DNA of 64,000 bases, taken from Nilaparvata lugens. Taxonomy: Eukaryota; Arthropoda; Insecta; Hemiptera; Delphacidae. Position numbers and translations under genes: made by a program. Under the pieces are notes generated by a model that ran no database searches, was not told the DNA's origin, and was given only the letters and a program-made list of their open reading frames with translations. The stretch covers positions 12,151,175 through 12,215,174 of the forward strand of contig NC_052511.1 in the NCBI RefSeq assembly GCF_014356525.2, read 5' to 3'. Below are positions 48,292 through 58,230 of the stretch, piece by piece; position 1 is the stretch's first letter, and each line of letters starts with the position of its first letter.

Positions 48292-49376
48292 CATTTGGAT
48301 ATTGCCAATTTATCCATTCCGTACCGTACAATTCTGAGACTGTCGTGATCACGAGAATTTGTGTTACCTACTATTTTCAATATTTGACAAAAATGCTTCA
48401 TAAAAAGCAAAATGAAACAATAAACTTGATCCACGATTACACAACGATTCTCACAAAGACAATAATAATCAGGGTTGAGCCGTTGAGATAAACATTTCAA
48501 AAAATTCTATCAAGTGCTGGTTGCAGAAGTAGGCCTATATCTTCGCAGTTTCACAATGGAACACCAACACAGCAACACAGTCCATCATAATCAGTTGAGC
48601 AAACAGATATTAAACAGATATTATTACTATATTGAGTAAAGATATTATCTATGCTCAGGAAAATTCTTCCTCCTCGATGAATGCTTCTCTATCTTGCAAA
48701 TCGATTGCAACATAAAATCTATTGTATCTTCCGACAATTACATGCTTCCCTGATAATGTGGAACAGAATTCGATCAATGTTTTGAAATGTTTGAGCACAA
48801 TATTGTTCGTGGTTGTGCTCCAGATACCTCAATTCTTGAAACGGAAGAAGATTATTTATACACATTTGCGGTGCTTATGGAAATGCTGAGACAATAGAGG
48901 CAGAGGTAATAATATTCCAATGCATTTCCTGCCCTCTCGGTTGCGTGACAGTCTTCTTTCCATACAATTAGTGACTCTCGGGAAAATTACCAATTATTCT
49001 GACAACAAACAACAGCTAAACCTACTAGCTTCCTATTATACTAATTATGAACCTTTTTCAGGATATATTATATTAATTCAACTTCAAATGCAAATATTTC
49101 AGCCTTGGAAATGAATTTAATACTTTTTAATGTGCAGATGCATTACTTTCTAAAACAAGGACCATAAGTATCTTTCTGGAATTGCAACAAGCATTATTTG
49201 CAGTGTTCCAATAAGAATTTAGATAATTTCGAATACACACGTACAATTAATAATCTATAGGCCTATAGACAATTTTTCATCCATATATTTCTTGTAGAAA
49301 TTCCTTTTTTCTAAAATTGCAACGTGCAGATTTTTTTTTCAACTGGAACCCTTTTTAATATCTATTTCTGTTACAG
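48292..49376 (+). other. Intron, last part
   Basis: AT-rich with TAGGCCTA at 48530 and 49258. The acceptor CTGTTACAG ends at 49376 after a T-rich run (49330-49340). Confidence 0.55.
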
Positions 49377-49577
49377 AAAGTCTGTTCCTGGGCGGCATAG
49401 CTCTCTCGGGCCAGACCCTGGCGATAGTGGTGGGTGCCCTGGTGGGAACTGTGATCTGCTTCATCCTGGTGCTGATCGCCGGCATTTGTGTCAAGTACCG
49501 GCGCTACAGAGCTTTCAGAGCCAAGCAGCGCGACTCGCTCAGTCTCTCGCACTTGACTGGCACGCAGAGGAGTCAGG
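49377..49577 (+). CDS. Transmembrane exon of the same membrane protein
   Basis: The phase-1 acceptor joins exactly to the exon ending at 46397, giving E then SLFLGGIALSGQ. About 25 hydrophobic residues follow (LAIVVGALVGTVICFILVLI and AGICV), then the basic stretch KYRRYRAFRAK. Under the positive-inside rule this makes a type I single-pass protein with the cysteine-rich part outside. The remaining residues, RDSLSLSHLTGTQRSQ, are serine-rich and could be phosphorylated (inference). The exon ends in phase 1 at the donor GTCAGT. GC content is far higher than the intron, as expected of real coding sequence. The minus-strand 65-codon ORF here is a shadow. Confidence 0.9.
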
Positions 49578-50008
49578 GTCAGTCATCTATACATAACTAC
49601 AATAATACATTCATCATATTTCTAGAACTAAGCTAGGAAAAGGCGTTTGATGGTTCAGTAAGTATCAAAGCTGATAATCTGGGAGAATACTATAGGCTAC
49701 CCTAGCAACTGATGGAGCTCCGAAATTTTGATGAGACGAACCAAGTATGAAACTAAATGAGTGCAAAAACTTTCTAGTATCGAATAATTGAATTAATTCA
49801 TAACAAGACTCCAACTTCAACGTCTACTAACTAGTCTACTCCTACTTACAGTGGTACGGTACCTCTACGAGTGCTGTTCATCTCACTAAAGCATTTTTGT
49901 AACTGATATTTGTAAGTGATCTTGAAAGGAACATTTCTATCTCAAAATATAACGTTCTTTTAGATAGATAGGTATATCTTTCTAGACCTATGAACATCTT
50001 ATGATCTA
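49578..50008 (+). other. Intron start
   Basis: AT-rich; nothing recognised. Confidence 0.5.
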
Positions 50009-50178
50009 TAAAGGTGCGTACAGACTTTCGCTTTGCTCCGCAACCGAACGTCACTCGAGCAGAGCGATTGATGATCTGCCGTAACGTTCATGATCGGTGC
50101 GACTGCGGAGCGATGGCGGAACGATGGCGGAGCTTGCGCGGAGCGTGTTGAAGGCGCGTATATCTGTACGCACCTTAA
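50009..50178. mobile_element. Harbinger-type MITE, copy 2
   Basis: The element (50012-50175, 164 bp) starts AGGTGCGTACAGACTTTCG and ends TATATCTGTACGCACCT, with TAA on both sides. Only the outer ~14 bp match the 42.9-kb copy; the GC-rich interior (CGGAGCGATGGCGGAACG) is unrelated. So the ends are shared while the cargo differs. Confidence 0.88.
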
Positions 50179-50200
50179 GATCACGTCAAAAGATTAGAAC

Positions 50201-50629
50201 TTAAGGACTCGCCACACCAAGCTCGCCAGTACCGCCGAGGTAGTACCGCTGGTGGTAGTTTTCTCGGCTGAGCACGCCACACCGAAAAACGTCCGCTAGC
50301 GGTAGTCTCCGAGTAGTGAGTCTAGTAGTGGGGGGTGAGACGTACTAGTTGCGTTGTGTTGCAAGGAGGAGAGGTGCGCATGCGCTACCTCTTCGAATCG
50401 CCTGCCATGTATTCAGGTTGAGCGCGCCACACTGAGCTCGCTTTGTCCGCCGTACTACCTCTCAGCGAACTTTTGTTGAATCGCCTAGCAGGCGGTCGTA
50501 GGTGGTAGTGCGCCGTACTACCGCCGCGGTAGCGAGCTCGGTGTGGCGCAATCAACCTGAATACATGGCTAGCGATTTTTAAAACTTCGCTACCGCCGCG
50601 GTAGCGAGCTTGGTGTGGCGTGCCCTTTA
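50201..50629. mobile_element. Harbinger-type foldback element with a second foldback inside
   Basis: The element (50204-50626, 423 bp) starts AGGACTCGCCACACCAAGC and ends GCTTGGTGTGGCGTGCCCT, flanked by TTA on both sides. The interior is GC-rich and repeats GGTAGTACCGC / CGCCACACCG motifs. Within it, GCCATGTATTCAGGTTGA (50404) and its complement (ending 50571) bracket a smaller pair, GCGCCACACTGAGCTCGC and GCGAGCTCGGTGTGGCGC. That makes a foldback inside a foldback with related ends. Confidence 0.8.
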
Positions 50630-50885
50630 GAGTCCAAGTCAATAAGTAACGGTAGGTAGTGAATATGGTCAATTATTTATAATGCCTATAAGGTTTCAGT
50701 GGTTGTTAAACATTGCAGCATTCATCTCAATCTCTTCCTATGCTTTGAAAGTCATTGCAGTAGTAAATTTATTAGTTGAAAGAATTAAAATCAGAGAAAA
50801 GAATTATTCAACCCAATTCAAGAACTCCATTGGAATTTCAAATACGGTACATAAATACAGAAAAATGATTCTTGAAATTACAAGA
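50630..50885 (+). other. Intron spacer
   Basis: A 69-codon ORF at 50682 has no recognised features. Confidence 0.4.
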
Positions 50886-51097
50886 TTGTAACCATAGCCA
50901 CCTCAAATACAAGGCCCCGGCCTACGATATTGCAACGTCGCAGTGTAGGCCTAGAATCTAATACATGATTGGTGAAAAAGATCAGCTGGTATTTTTTAAA
51001 ATCTTTTTCACCAATCATGTATTAGATTCTAGGCCTACACTGCGACGTTGCAATATCGTAGGCCGGGGCCTTGTATTAGAGGTGGCTATGTTGTAAC
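50886..51097. mobile_element. Foldback MITE (CATAGCCACC family), copy 3, intact
   Basis: The element (50893-51090, 198 bp) runs from CATAGCCACCTC to GAGGTGGCTATG and is flanked by the 7-bp direct repeat TTGTAAC (50886-50892, 51091-51097). It defines the true ends of the family and shows that the arms around the 35-kb copy are not part of it. Superfamily not assigned: a 7-bp duplication is unusual, and hAT normally makes 8. Confidence 0.9.
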
Positions 51098-51719
51098 ACC
51101 TGAAGGAAATATCCTGTGCACGGATTGGAGTCAATATTTTTGTTATAAATAGTGATGGAGTTAACAAATATAAATACACAGTTTATTATCTTTTCATTCT
51201 CAATGTGTTCTTATTTCTTCCCCATTAATATTGTTTTTTCTATCAAACAAAACCTTCTCACATAAAATAACACAAATTCTCTTTGCAAAAGCCGCACAAC
51301 TGGGGTAACTTTGTACCACTTTCCCGAATTTTTACAACAGAATAAGGACCAATTAATCATTAATTACTTTCATTGTAATGTTTCTGGAAGCAAAATATGA
51401 TATCTACTTATTGAAGCCAGAGCAATATTACTCTATCAATTTCACTCAAAGTGGTGGTACAAAGTTATAATTGCATTTGGGGTTACTTTGTGCCAAGGCA
51501 TGGATTTTATATTTAAGTCACTGCTAAGATAATTCTCATTTTACTGGCATAACTATTGATCACTTAAATATGAAGCGAAATAATGAGTCTTCCACTTCCT
51601 ACTATAGTTTATTTTATACTCTAAATGTATAGGAAAAATTATAAAAAATAGTAAATTGAGTATATTATGTACAATAAGAATTTGTAGTCTATATATACTT
51701 TTTATACTTTTGTGTACAG
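51098..51719 (+). other. Intron with a small repeated motif
   Basis: GGGGTAACTTTGTACCAC (51303), its near complement GTGGTACAAAGTTATAA (51455) and GGGGTTACTTTGTGCCA (51480) occur within 200 bp. Possibly a degraded repeat end; otherwise AT-rich. Confidence 0.5.
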
Positions 51720-51924
51720 TATGTAGCATTTAAAAAACACTTCACTTGAATGGGCTACTCTTTTACAAATAAATAAGAACAATGTGAAAACTTGTAAATT
51801 GTCATTTCAAATGACATTTCAAATTGAAAATGACCCAAGTTATGATCGAAACTAGTCGTTGTAATATTTTAAATAATAAAGGGTACTACAAGTTTTCATA
51901 TTGTTCGTATTAATATGTAGCATT
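51720..51924 (-). mobile_element. Hairpin retroposon, family C
   Basis: The element (51731-51913) is flanked by the 11-bp direct repeat TATGTAGCATT (51720-51730, 51914-51924). AATAAGAACAATGTGAAAAC then TTGTA pairs with TACAAGTTTTCATATTGTTC then GTATT at the right end. The interior has ATGATCGAAACTAGTCGTTG, a LINE-tail-like core. An unpaired tail of about 40 bases is at the left; inverted it reads AAGAGTAGCCCATTC and ends TTTTTTA. It shares AGTAGCCC with the family B tail and has the same layout as families A and B. Confidence 0.85.
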
Positions 51925-52049
51925 ATTTATTTGATAATTTTATGTATAAACAAAATAGACCAGAGGGTTTTCTAAATTGAATCGATTACTTTTTAAATAA
52001 TGAATGAATTTTAATTAACAAAAAAATGACATTTAGTAAAACTCTACAT

Positions 52050-52928
52050 GGTAGAATTAGGGATGTCAATCCCGGGACTGATTACCAATCCCGGTAATTC
52101 GGGATTATCCAATATCAATCCCGGGATCTATATATAGGTACTCAGTTTCATGCATTTTTCACCAATTGTTCCTCCTCAATAACATGTTCAGTAACAGTGC
52201 GTGTAGATGAAAAAGAGATCATTTGAAGAAAGAGAGGATATTATTGAAATGGAAAAATAGTTAGGAATAAAATTAAAATTTAACATTCTATTTCTATAAA
52301 TGTTTTCAAGATTAGTAGTAATATTTTTAGAAGCTGAACCACTACTAAATGAAATTTCGTAGAGCCAACTACATTTACTTCAACTAGATATTCTACTTAT
52401 GATAGAGGAAGAGAAGAGATGAGGAAGAATTATTAGACAGAGTAGTTAGATGGTGCTTGTTTATTTCTGATTTCTGAAGTCTTTTCAAAGTTCTGAGTGC
52501 ATTTTAAGGAAATTATATCAGCACTATTGCAAATATTGCGCCGTCAAGACTGGTAATTATTGTCGTGCTGTGTAAACAGAAACAAATGTTGAGGCATAAC
52601 AACCGATCAACAACCAATCTGAGAATGATGCGAAACGATAATGCGAATTTTAGCCAGTAAGGAGTACAGTATATTATGTACTGTATATACAACTGTAGGC
52701 TGTGTGAGTAGAATAAATTAGTCAAACACTTGGAACAATAAATTAGTCATGCAAAACTCATATTCATCACCGTAAATAAACTCCATATTGAATTGTTTTT
52801 GAATAAATACGTTTCAAAATTTAAGATTTTCTAATCCCGAAAATCCCGGGATCGATGCTGAAAAATCACGGGATTGTTAGGTATCAAAAATGGACCGGGA
52901 TCCCGGGATTAACATCCCTAGGTAGAAT
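52050..52928 (+). mobile_element. hAT element, non-autonomous, with decayed BED-finger trace
   Basis: The element (52058-52920, 863 bp) has ends TAGGGATGTCAATCCCGGGA and TCCCGGGATTAACATCCCTA and is flanked by an exact 8-bp duplication, GGTAGAAT (52050-52057, 52921-52928), the hAT signature. The subterminal zones repeat AATCCCGGGA-type strings several times, a usual transposase-binding layout. Inside, YCKYC (52525-52539) and, in a shifted frame, RSTTNLR (52604 on) resemble the BED zinc finger of hAT transposases; this is a weak, frameshifted trace. No intact transposase is present. Confidence 0.9.
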
Positions 52929-53179
52929 ATATACAGTAAAGCCAATGTAAAGTTTTTATATCAGTACAGTGGTACATATTTTCCCCATAATAGCTTAACT
53001 CTAATACAATAGTCTATCTTTTATTTCAAACATTCCCCTTTTATTTATTTAATACAGAGTAAATTTTAAATGCCTGATTCAAATTGAGGAGGATCTAATC
53101 GATACTAAAATTTATTGATGTATTGAAAAAAATGAATATGATTCTGTGAGGTTTTCAAGTATTATGTCTTCTTCAGTTA
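52929..53179 (+). other. Intron spacer
   Basis: AT-rich; nothing recognised. Confidence 0.45.
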
Positions 53180-53917
53180 TCTATACCATAATAAAGGAAA
53201 GAAATGAATTGGGAATTATGTTTGACACATCATCACGTCTTAACTACTCAACTGATTGATTTGAAATTTTGCATATAGATTCTTAATTAACCGATGATGG
53301 TTATATGCTTATTTTCAGTTTTTCAAGATTTCATTACGTCAAGTTTTCAATTTGTCATGCTTCCAATTGTTGTATAGAAGCAGCTGAACATTTCTTTTAA
53401 AAGGGACATTCGATGATTGGGGATCCTATTCGAATAAAAATAACTGATTTTCTATCGCATCAAAAATGTGTTCTGCCATTTTGAATCCAACTTCATTTTT
53501 TTAAATTGGAAGGTATGTGAAGGAAAGTATATGACAAAGTTAGAAGACAGAAAACTAACGTTGGTCATATGATACAGAATTTCAAGAGAAAATGAATGGT
53601 GAAAACCGCACCGATTTCTCAAACTGTTCAAAAGTTATTCTCATGCAAAGATACTGATAAATCATCCATCTATCCATCATATTTACTATAATAATGGAAA
53701 GAGCTGGCTCATTTCACATACGTGAAATTATGTAGGTAAATCATGTTTGACGCATCATCACGTCTGAACTACTGGACTGAGATTTGAAATTTTGCATAAA
53801 AATTCTTTATCAAACGAAGATGGTTATATAGTCCTATTTTCAAATTTTTTATTACGTCAAGATTTCAGTTTGCAAAGTTTTAAAATAGACTCTTGCGAAG
53901 CACGGGTTACCTACTAG
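53180..53917 (+). mobile_element. Helitron, copy 2 (two-part)
   Basis: Starts TCTATACCATAATAAAGG after an A and ends GGGTTACCTACTAG before a T. The 3' hairpin is TCTTGCGAAGCACGGG (imperfect). A second start-like string, TCTATCCATCATATTTAC, at 53669 begins a complete short copy (53669-53917). TTTGACRCATCATCACGT therefore occurs twice, near 53221 and 53751. The middle part (53400-53660, with GGGGATCC and GCCATTTTGAATCCAAC) is shared with the 60.5-kb copy. No Rep/helicase coding. Confidence 0.8.
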
Positions 53918-54437
53918 TTTCTGATATGCATGATATTGAATATCATAATTTGTTTATTGAATATCATTAATTGCATAATATGTGAATATCTTCTGAACAG
54001 TTTGATATATCGATATGCGGTTTTTGCCACTCATTTTTTCTTGAAATTTCAAATCGAAATCATGTATCGCATGACCATATTCCTATTAAAAAAAAGTTGC
54101 ATTCAATATGGTGGATCCAAAATGGCGGACCAGATTTTTAAAGTCATAGTAAAGTAGTATTTTCAATTTCAGTAGGATCCCCAATCACACCCACCATCAA
54201 ATTACCTTTGTGTATGAGATATTAAGCCGTTCTCGGACTTTTCACCCACTCTGTATAATTCCTAATGGTTATAGTGTTCTCTCAATTTTTAATTAGTGTA
54301 GTTCAGTTTAATATACAGTATTTATTTAACAGTGTAATTTTTTGGACAGGAAACAGTTTTGGGCTATCATGCCTGTTGTTTCCAAAGTTTTATTGCTTTT
54401 TTGGAAATAAATAGATTTTTCATAATTATTGTTGCAG
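53918..54437 (+). other. Intron, last part, with an inverted repeat fragment
   Basis: 54100-54190 (GGTGGATCCAAAATGGCGGA, AGTAGGATCCCCAATCA) is a diverged inverted copy of the middle of Helitron copy 2. 54220-54260 ends CACCCACTCTGTATAA, similar to CACACACTCTGTATAA at 58118. The acceptor TTATTGTTGCAG ends at 54437. Confidence 0.5.
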
Positions 54438-54591
54438 ATAGCGACGACTCGGAGCGGCCAGAATTTCTGAAGCTCCTGGCTTCCCTGAGGCCAGATGCCC
54501 CTGTCTTCCTAGCCATGTTGAACGAGACTAGGAGGCAAGTTCGTGATCTCAGACGACCTAGTCGTCAGGATTCAGCAATACAGGCTTACAA
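54438..54591 (+). CDS. Cytoplasmic exon of the membrane protein
   Basis: The phase-1 acceptor joins in frame to the exon ending at 49577, giving D then SDDSERPEFLKLLASLRPDA. The rest reads PVFLAMLNETRRQVRDLRRP and SRQDSAIQAY, 50 codons plus two bases, ending in phase 2 at a strong donor (GTAAGT). The acidic/serine start could be a kinase site; the middle predicts as helical. I know no named domain with this sequence, and a role in signalling or trafficking would be guesswork. The flanking introns contain hAT, Helitron and LINE insertions, but the exon itself is intact. Confidence 0.88.
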
Positions 54592-54739
54592 GTAAGTCCA
54601 CATTCAAGATATTAATGAAATACTAGAATACTGTCTAAATATATCACGAATTTACAAAAAAAAAAAATACTCGTTTCAACACCTATGGTGTCATATTCAT
54701 AGGCCTAGGTGTTGGAACATGTATGTAACTTTCAAAAGA
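54592..54739 (+). other. Intron start
   Basis: Includes an A-run (54655-54667) and TAGGCCTA at 54700. May contain more of the LINE fragment that follows. Confidence 0.5.
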
Positions 54740-54932
54740 ATGGCTTATTTTGCCTTTTTTCAGTCGGTTATCAAATACTGCTTACTTTTGTGGGTAACAC
54801 TGCTAGGGTTGACGATATACTCAAGTTACAAGAAAAGGTTGTAAGGATTATGAGCTGTGCAAAGTAATTGGATCATTGCAAGCTTTTATTCGTTAAATTA
54901 GAGATGAAAACTATTATTAATCTGTACATTTT
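54740..54932 (+). pseudogene. LINE reverse transcriptase remnant, upstream piece
   Basis: Reads MAYFAFFQSVIKYCLLLW, then shifts frame to GNTARVDDILKLQEKVVRIM, and after a stop DHCKLLF and KLEMKTIINLYI. This is the familiar end of the reverse transcriptase region in Jockey/CR1-like LINEs (an ILLWG-type motif, then an LQKR-IRI motif). It is cut at 54932 by the Helentron-like element and resumes at 56841. Frameshifts and a stop make it non-functional. Confidence 0.8.
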
Positions 54933-55636
54933 TACTTTCCTTGCCCTACTACCATAGGTAAGGAAAGTATTGCTTTCCAAAAAAAATTAAGGTACCCCAA
55001 TTTCAAGTTTTCTATATGTTTCAAGGTCCCCTTAGTCCAAAAACATGATTTTTGGGTGTTGGTCTGTGTGTGTGTATGTCTGTGAACACGATAATTCCTT
55101 TCCTAATCAACCGATTGACTTTTAATTTCAAACTTAAGGTACTTATACCATGAGGACCCGACAATAAGAAATTCAATAAAATTCAATTCAAGATGGCGAA
55201 AAAAACGGCGGATAATTACTAAAAAACCATGTTTTTCACGGTTTTCTCGAAAACGGCTCTAACGATTTTCTTCAAATTTATACTATGGATAGCTACTTAT
55301 AAGCCCTATCAACTGACATGAATCTCAATTCTTGGAAAATTGCAGGAGCTCTGTAATATTCTTGAGAAAAATGGCGGATAATTATTAAAAAACATGTTTT
55401 TTACGGTTTTCTCGAAAACGGCTCTACAGTAACGATTTTCTTCAAATTTATACCATGGATAGCTATTTATAAGACCTATCAACTGACATGAGTCTCATTT
55501 CTGGGAAAATTGCAGGAGCTCCATAATATCCTTGAGAAAAATGGCGGATGATTACTAAAAAACCATGTTTTTCACGATTTTCTCAAAAATGACTTGACTG
55601 ATTTATTTCAAATTCATACCCTGTATAGTTAGTTAA

Positions 55637-55773
55637 TTTGATCAGCTGTTTTAGCACACTTGAAATTTGGGCAATATGAATGTCAATAATGCTTGCCGTC
55701 GTCGACTGCGGAAATTTATGCATAAAGGAAAACGTACCTTAAAAATGGTGCCAACTAATCAGAATTTGAAATT
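55637..55773 (+). mobile_element. Small insertion in the Helentron-like repeat
   Basis: TTTGATCAGCTGTTTTAGCA through GGTGCCAACTAATC and GAATTTGAAATTA is absent from copy 1 at the equivalent point near 17235. It matches 59136-59262 closely, which lacks about 10 bp (GTCGTCGACTGCG area). Its full-length form is not known. Confidence 0.65.
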
Positions 55774-56018
55774 AGCTTTATTAACTGGCATGAGTCTTTT
55801 TTCCTTGGAAACTAATGGGGCCACCCCATCCTTGGGTAATGGACTTTGTAAACTCCCTCTCGTGCATGAGGTAGGTAGGTAGAGCAGTTTATAAAAAGAA
55901 CACATAGTCGAGATTTTCATCTGTAGAACAGCTGTTTTGACGACTTTAAAAAAAAACATCGAATCTCACAATTTACACGAAGGAAAATGTACTCTGAAAA
56001 CAATTATATATACACATA

Positions 56019-56706
56019 CTAGCCGTCAGGCTCGCTTCGCTCGCCATATCCGTCTAGCAAGGGGGGCTCCGCCCCCTGGACCCCCGACTGGATCGTCCAA
56101 GAATAAGATCAGCAGGCTCGCTTCGCTCGCCTGCATTTTTCATTTGAGCATTTTTATTATGTGTTAGAACAATCCAGTCGGGGGTCCAGACTAAACGTCT
56201 GGCTAAACGGATATGGCGAGCGAAGCGAGCCTGACGGCCAGTAATATAATATTCCCAGGATTGAAGTAGCAGTGCCCAATCCATTTTTTCGCGATAAATA
56301 TGCATTTAAATCTTCAACTTGGTGCCAACCTAACAAAGTCAACTCAACTTAATGCCAACCAGACAAAATTATCAATTTAGTTGCCAGTTAACAACTGTTT
56401 CGAAGAGGTACTCCTCTATCTAAATTATAGTTCTATAGTAACATATGATATGGAAATTTCAATTATAATTAAGAGATTGGGAGAAGAAGAATATACATGC
56501 TAAAAGACGAACTTTAAACCCTTAAAAACAACCCTTAGAGTTAAAATATTGCCAAAAGATTTCTTAGTGCGCCTCTAAAGGACCATCTGAACATACCTAC
56601 CAAATTTGAACGTTTTTGGTCCGGTAGATTTTTAGTTATGCGAGTGAGTGAGTGAGTGAGTGAGTCAGTCAGTGAGTGAGTGCCATTTCGCTTTTATATA
56701 TATAGA
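56019..56706 (-). mobile_element. Helitron nested in the Helentron-like repeat
   Basis: On the minus strand it begins TCTATATATATAAAAGCG, runs through a CACTCACTCACTGACTGAC-type repeat (56640-56690) and ends with the hairpin GGCGAGCGAAGCGAGCC, TGACGG and CTAG, between A and T. Copy 1 of the host repeat has the uninterrupted site CACATATACAG at 17494-17504; here it is CACATA, element, TACAG. That is exact Helitron insertion with no target duplication. I recall a similar element in many arthropod genomes (unverified). A second, inverted 3' end lies inside at 56165-56243. Confidence 0.88.
56165..56243 (+). repeat. Inverted extra Helitron 3' end inside the Helitron
   Basis: GGCGAGCGAAGCGAGCC then TGACGGCCAGT repeats, in the opposite direction, the 3' end found at 56019-56043. 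The matching arms extend about 75 bp (CCGACTGGAT, GGATATGGC). The terminal CTAG is CCAG here. A third hairpin, GCAGGCTCGCTTCGCTCGCC then TGC, lies between them at about 56112-56134. Confidence 0.8.
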
Positions 56707-56840
56707 TACAGTAGTCTGATCGTAGTATCATATACGTTGCCGCCAATCGTCATTATGTTATTCCTCTAAATTATTCTCGTTTAAGAATGAGGCTCGCAGT
56801 TCAATGAGCATGAAAAGTTGTGTGAGTGTACCACACCAGA

Positions 56841-57312
56841 TTTTTGAATTAGCTGTATACTCTTTGAAAAAAATGCCTTACATTACTCTTAATGAAGAAA
56901 TCCACTCACATAATACACGAAATAAAGCAAAAATGAGTTTTCAGTACCGTACTGTAGATTGGAAAAGTCACTCAGGAGTCACAATCATAGTAATTTGCAA
57001 AAAGTTTATAATAAGCTATTTGACAGCATTTGTAAAATATACTCTTACAATCAAGAAGTATTTTTAAGAAAATTGGATGTTTGGCTTGTTGAAAATCCTT
57101 TCTTTAGTATTGGGGAATTCTTTGAAAATACAAATGTAAACTTTTAGGTTTGAGTAAGAATGCCTGTACTACTTTTCTAATTAATTATTTGTTATTGTTA
57201 TGTGCACAAATTTCAATGTGTGATGTTTTAGCTTAGCTCTATTTTACATTGACGTTGTCGATAGGCCTGTGACAATATTTGTTAATGGCAATAAAAAATA
57301 TTTGATTTGATT
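56841..57312 (+). pseudogene. LINE reverse transcriptase remnant and 3' tail, downstream piece
   Basis: Resumes with ELAVYSLKKMPYITLNEE and IHSHNTRNKAKMSFQYRT; the H-NTRNK motif is typical of the C-terminal end of Jockey/CR1-like LINE proteins. After a frameshift it reads NLQKVYNKLFDSIC and FLRKLDVWLVENPFFSIGEF, ending in a stop near 57145. The 3' end has AATGGCAATAAAAAATATTT and then TTGATTTGATTTAATT, the usual short-repeat LINE tail. Together with 54740-54932 it is one LINE fragment cut in two. Confidence 0.82.
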
Positions 57313-58230
57313 TAATTCGTGATAACAATATTCTAGTGTTATATTATATGTGTAAATATCACTTCATCTCACCAATAACAGTATCACAAATTATTCAAGA
57401 TATAAGTCCACCTCAACAATAATTCTGTAAAGCAAGTTACAGGAAATCTCTATACAGAGTATCACTATCACTACAGACTACAGAGATAATATAGCATAGG
57501 AAGATATCCCATAATATAAGGCGTTTATGTTCCATACTTTACTGTTTGTTCAAGTTGATAGCCAGGTATTTTTTTATTGTGACGCTGGTTGTCTCATACT
57601 GTGCTGTTCATGCATTCCTAACCCAATTATAATACAGTAACAGTAATAATCCACAATGAGTTGACACTAATATCACTGTGCTAATATAATTATTATAAAT
57701 AATAAGAGAGAGTAGGGTTGTGTTTGTTCGTGTGTTCGTTTGTTTGCATCAAAACATGTCAACTTATGGATTGCATACCGGAAAAACAGGAATGATTTAG
57801 ATCTCCAAATTTTGCACAGATTCTAAAAATATCAATCTCGTGCACCTCAAAGCCCAGATTTAAATTTTCCTTCTAGATTTTTCAGAATTAATGTTCAAAT
57901 TTCATTAATGGTACATATGATTTCATAAAAAATAACCAAATCATATGATCAAAATTAAAAAAGGAACATCTGTTCTATTAATGCTTTCTACCTGATACCA
58001 CTTAGCCTTGATAATATTTTTTTGATAATTGATAAATATTTTTAATATTAATGATAATATTTTTATTATAAATATAATAAAAGTATTGTTTTGATAATTA
58101 ATGAATATTTTCATTTTCACACACTCTGTATAATAATATGGTGAATGTGAAACAGCTGCATCAAAGAAATTACTGTATCTCAAAAACATCTGTCTAGAAA
58201 AAACATATGGCCAGTTGCATGTAGGCACAG
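57313..58230 (+). other. Intron with probable transposon debris
   Basis: 57715-57960 (GTTTGTTCGTGTGTTCGTTT, then TACCGGAAAAACAGG) has the style of local non-autonomous repeats, but its ends are unresolved. 58010-58110 is almost pure A/T (GATAATATTTTT strings). No gene. Confidence 0.4.

Larger units (their letters stand above)
54933..56840 (+). mobile_element. Helentron-like repeat, copy 3, inserted in a LINE and carrying insertions
   Basis: Starts ACTTTCCTTGCCC with its 5' hairpin and ends GTGTGAGTGTACCACACC then AGA, with TTTTT on both sides. A short TG run follows at 55066. Three tandem units of about 170 bp (55190-55620) repeat AATGGCGGATAATTA and TCTCGAAAACGGCTC. Relative to copy 1 it has gained about 135 bp at 55637-55773 and a Helitron at 56019-56706. 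The sub-terminal inverted repeat is decayed (AGCATGAAAAGT). It splits a reverse transcriptase reading frame, which fixes both of its borders. Confidence 0.75.

Noticed and set aside
56054..56305. Minus ORF containing AGERSEPA, a peptide often annotated in bacterial proteins
   Set aside because: It is the translation of the GC-rich Helitron hairpin, not a gene and not evidence of bacterial DNA.
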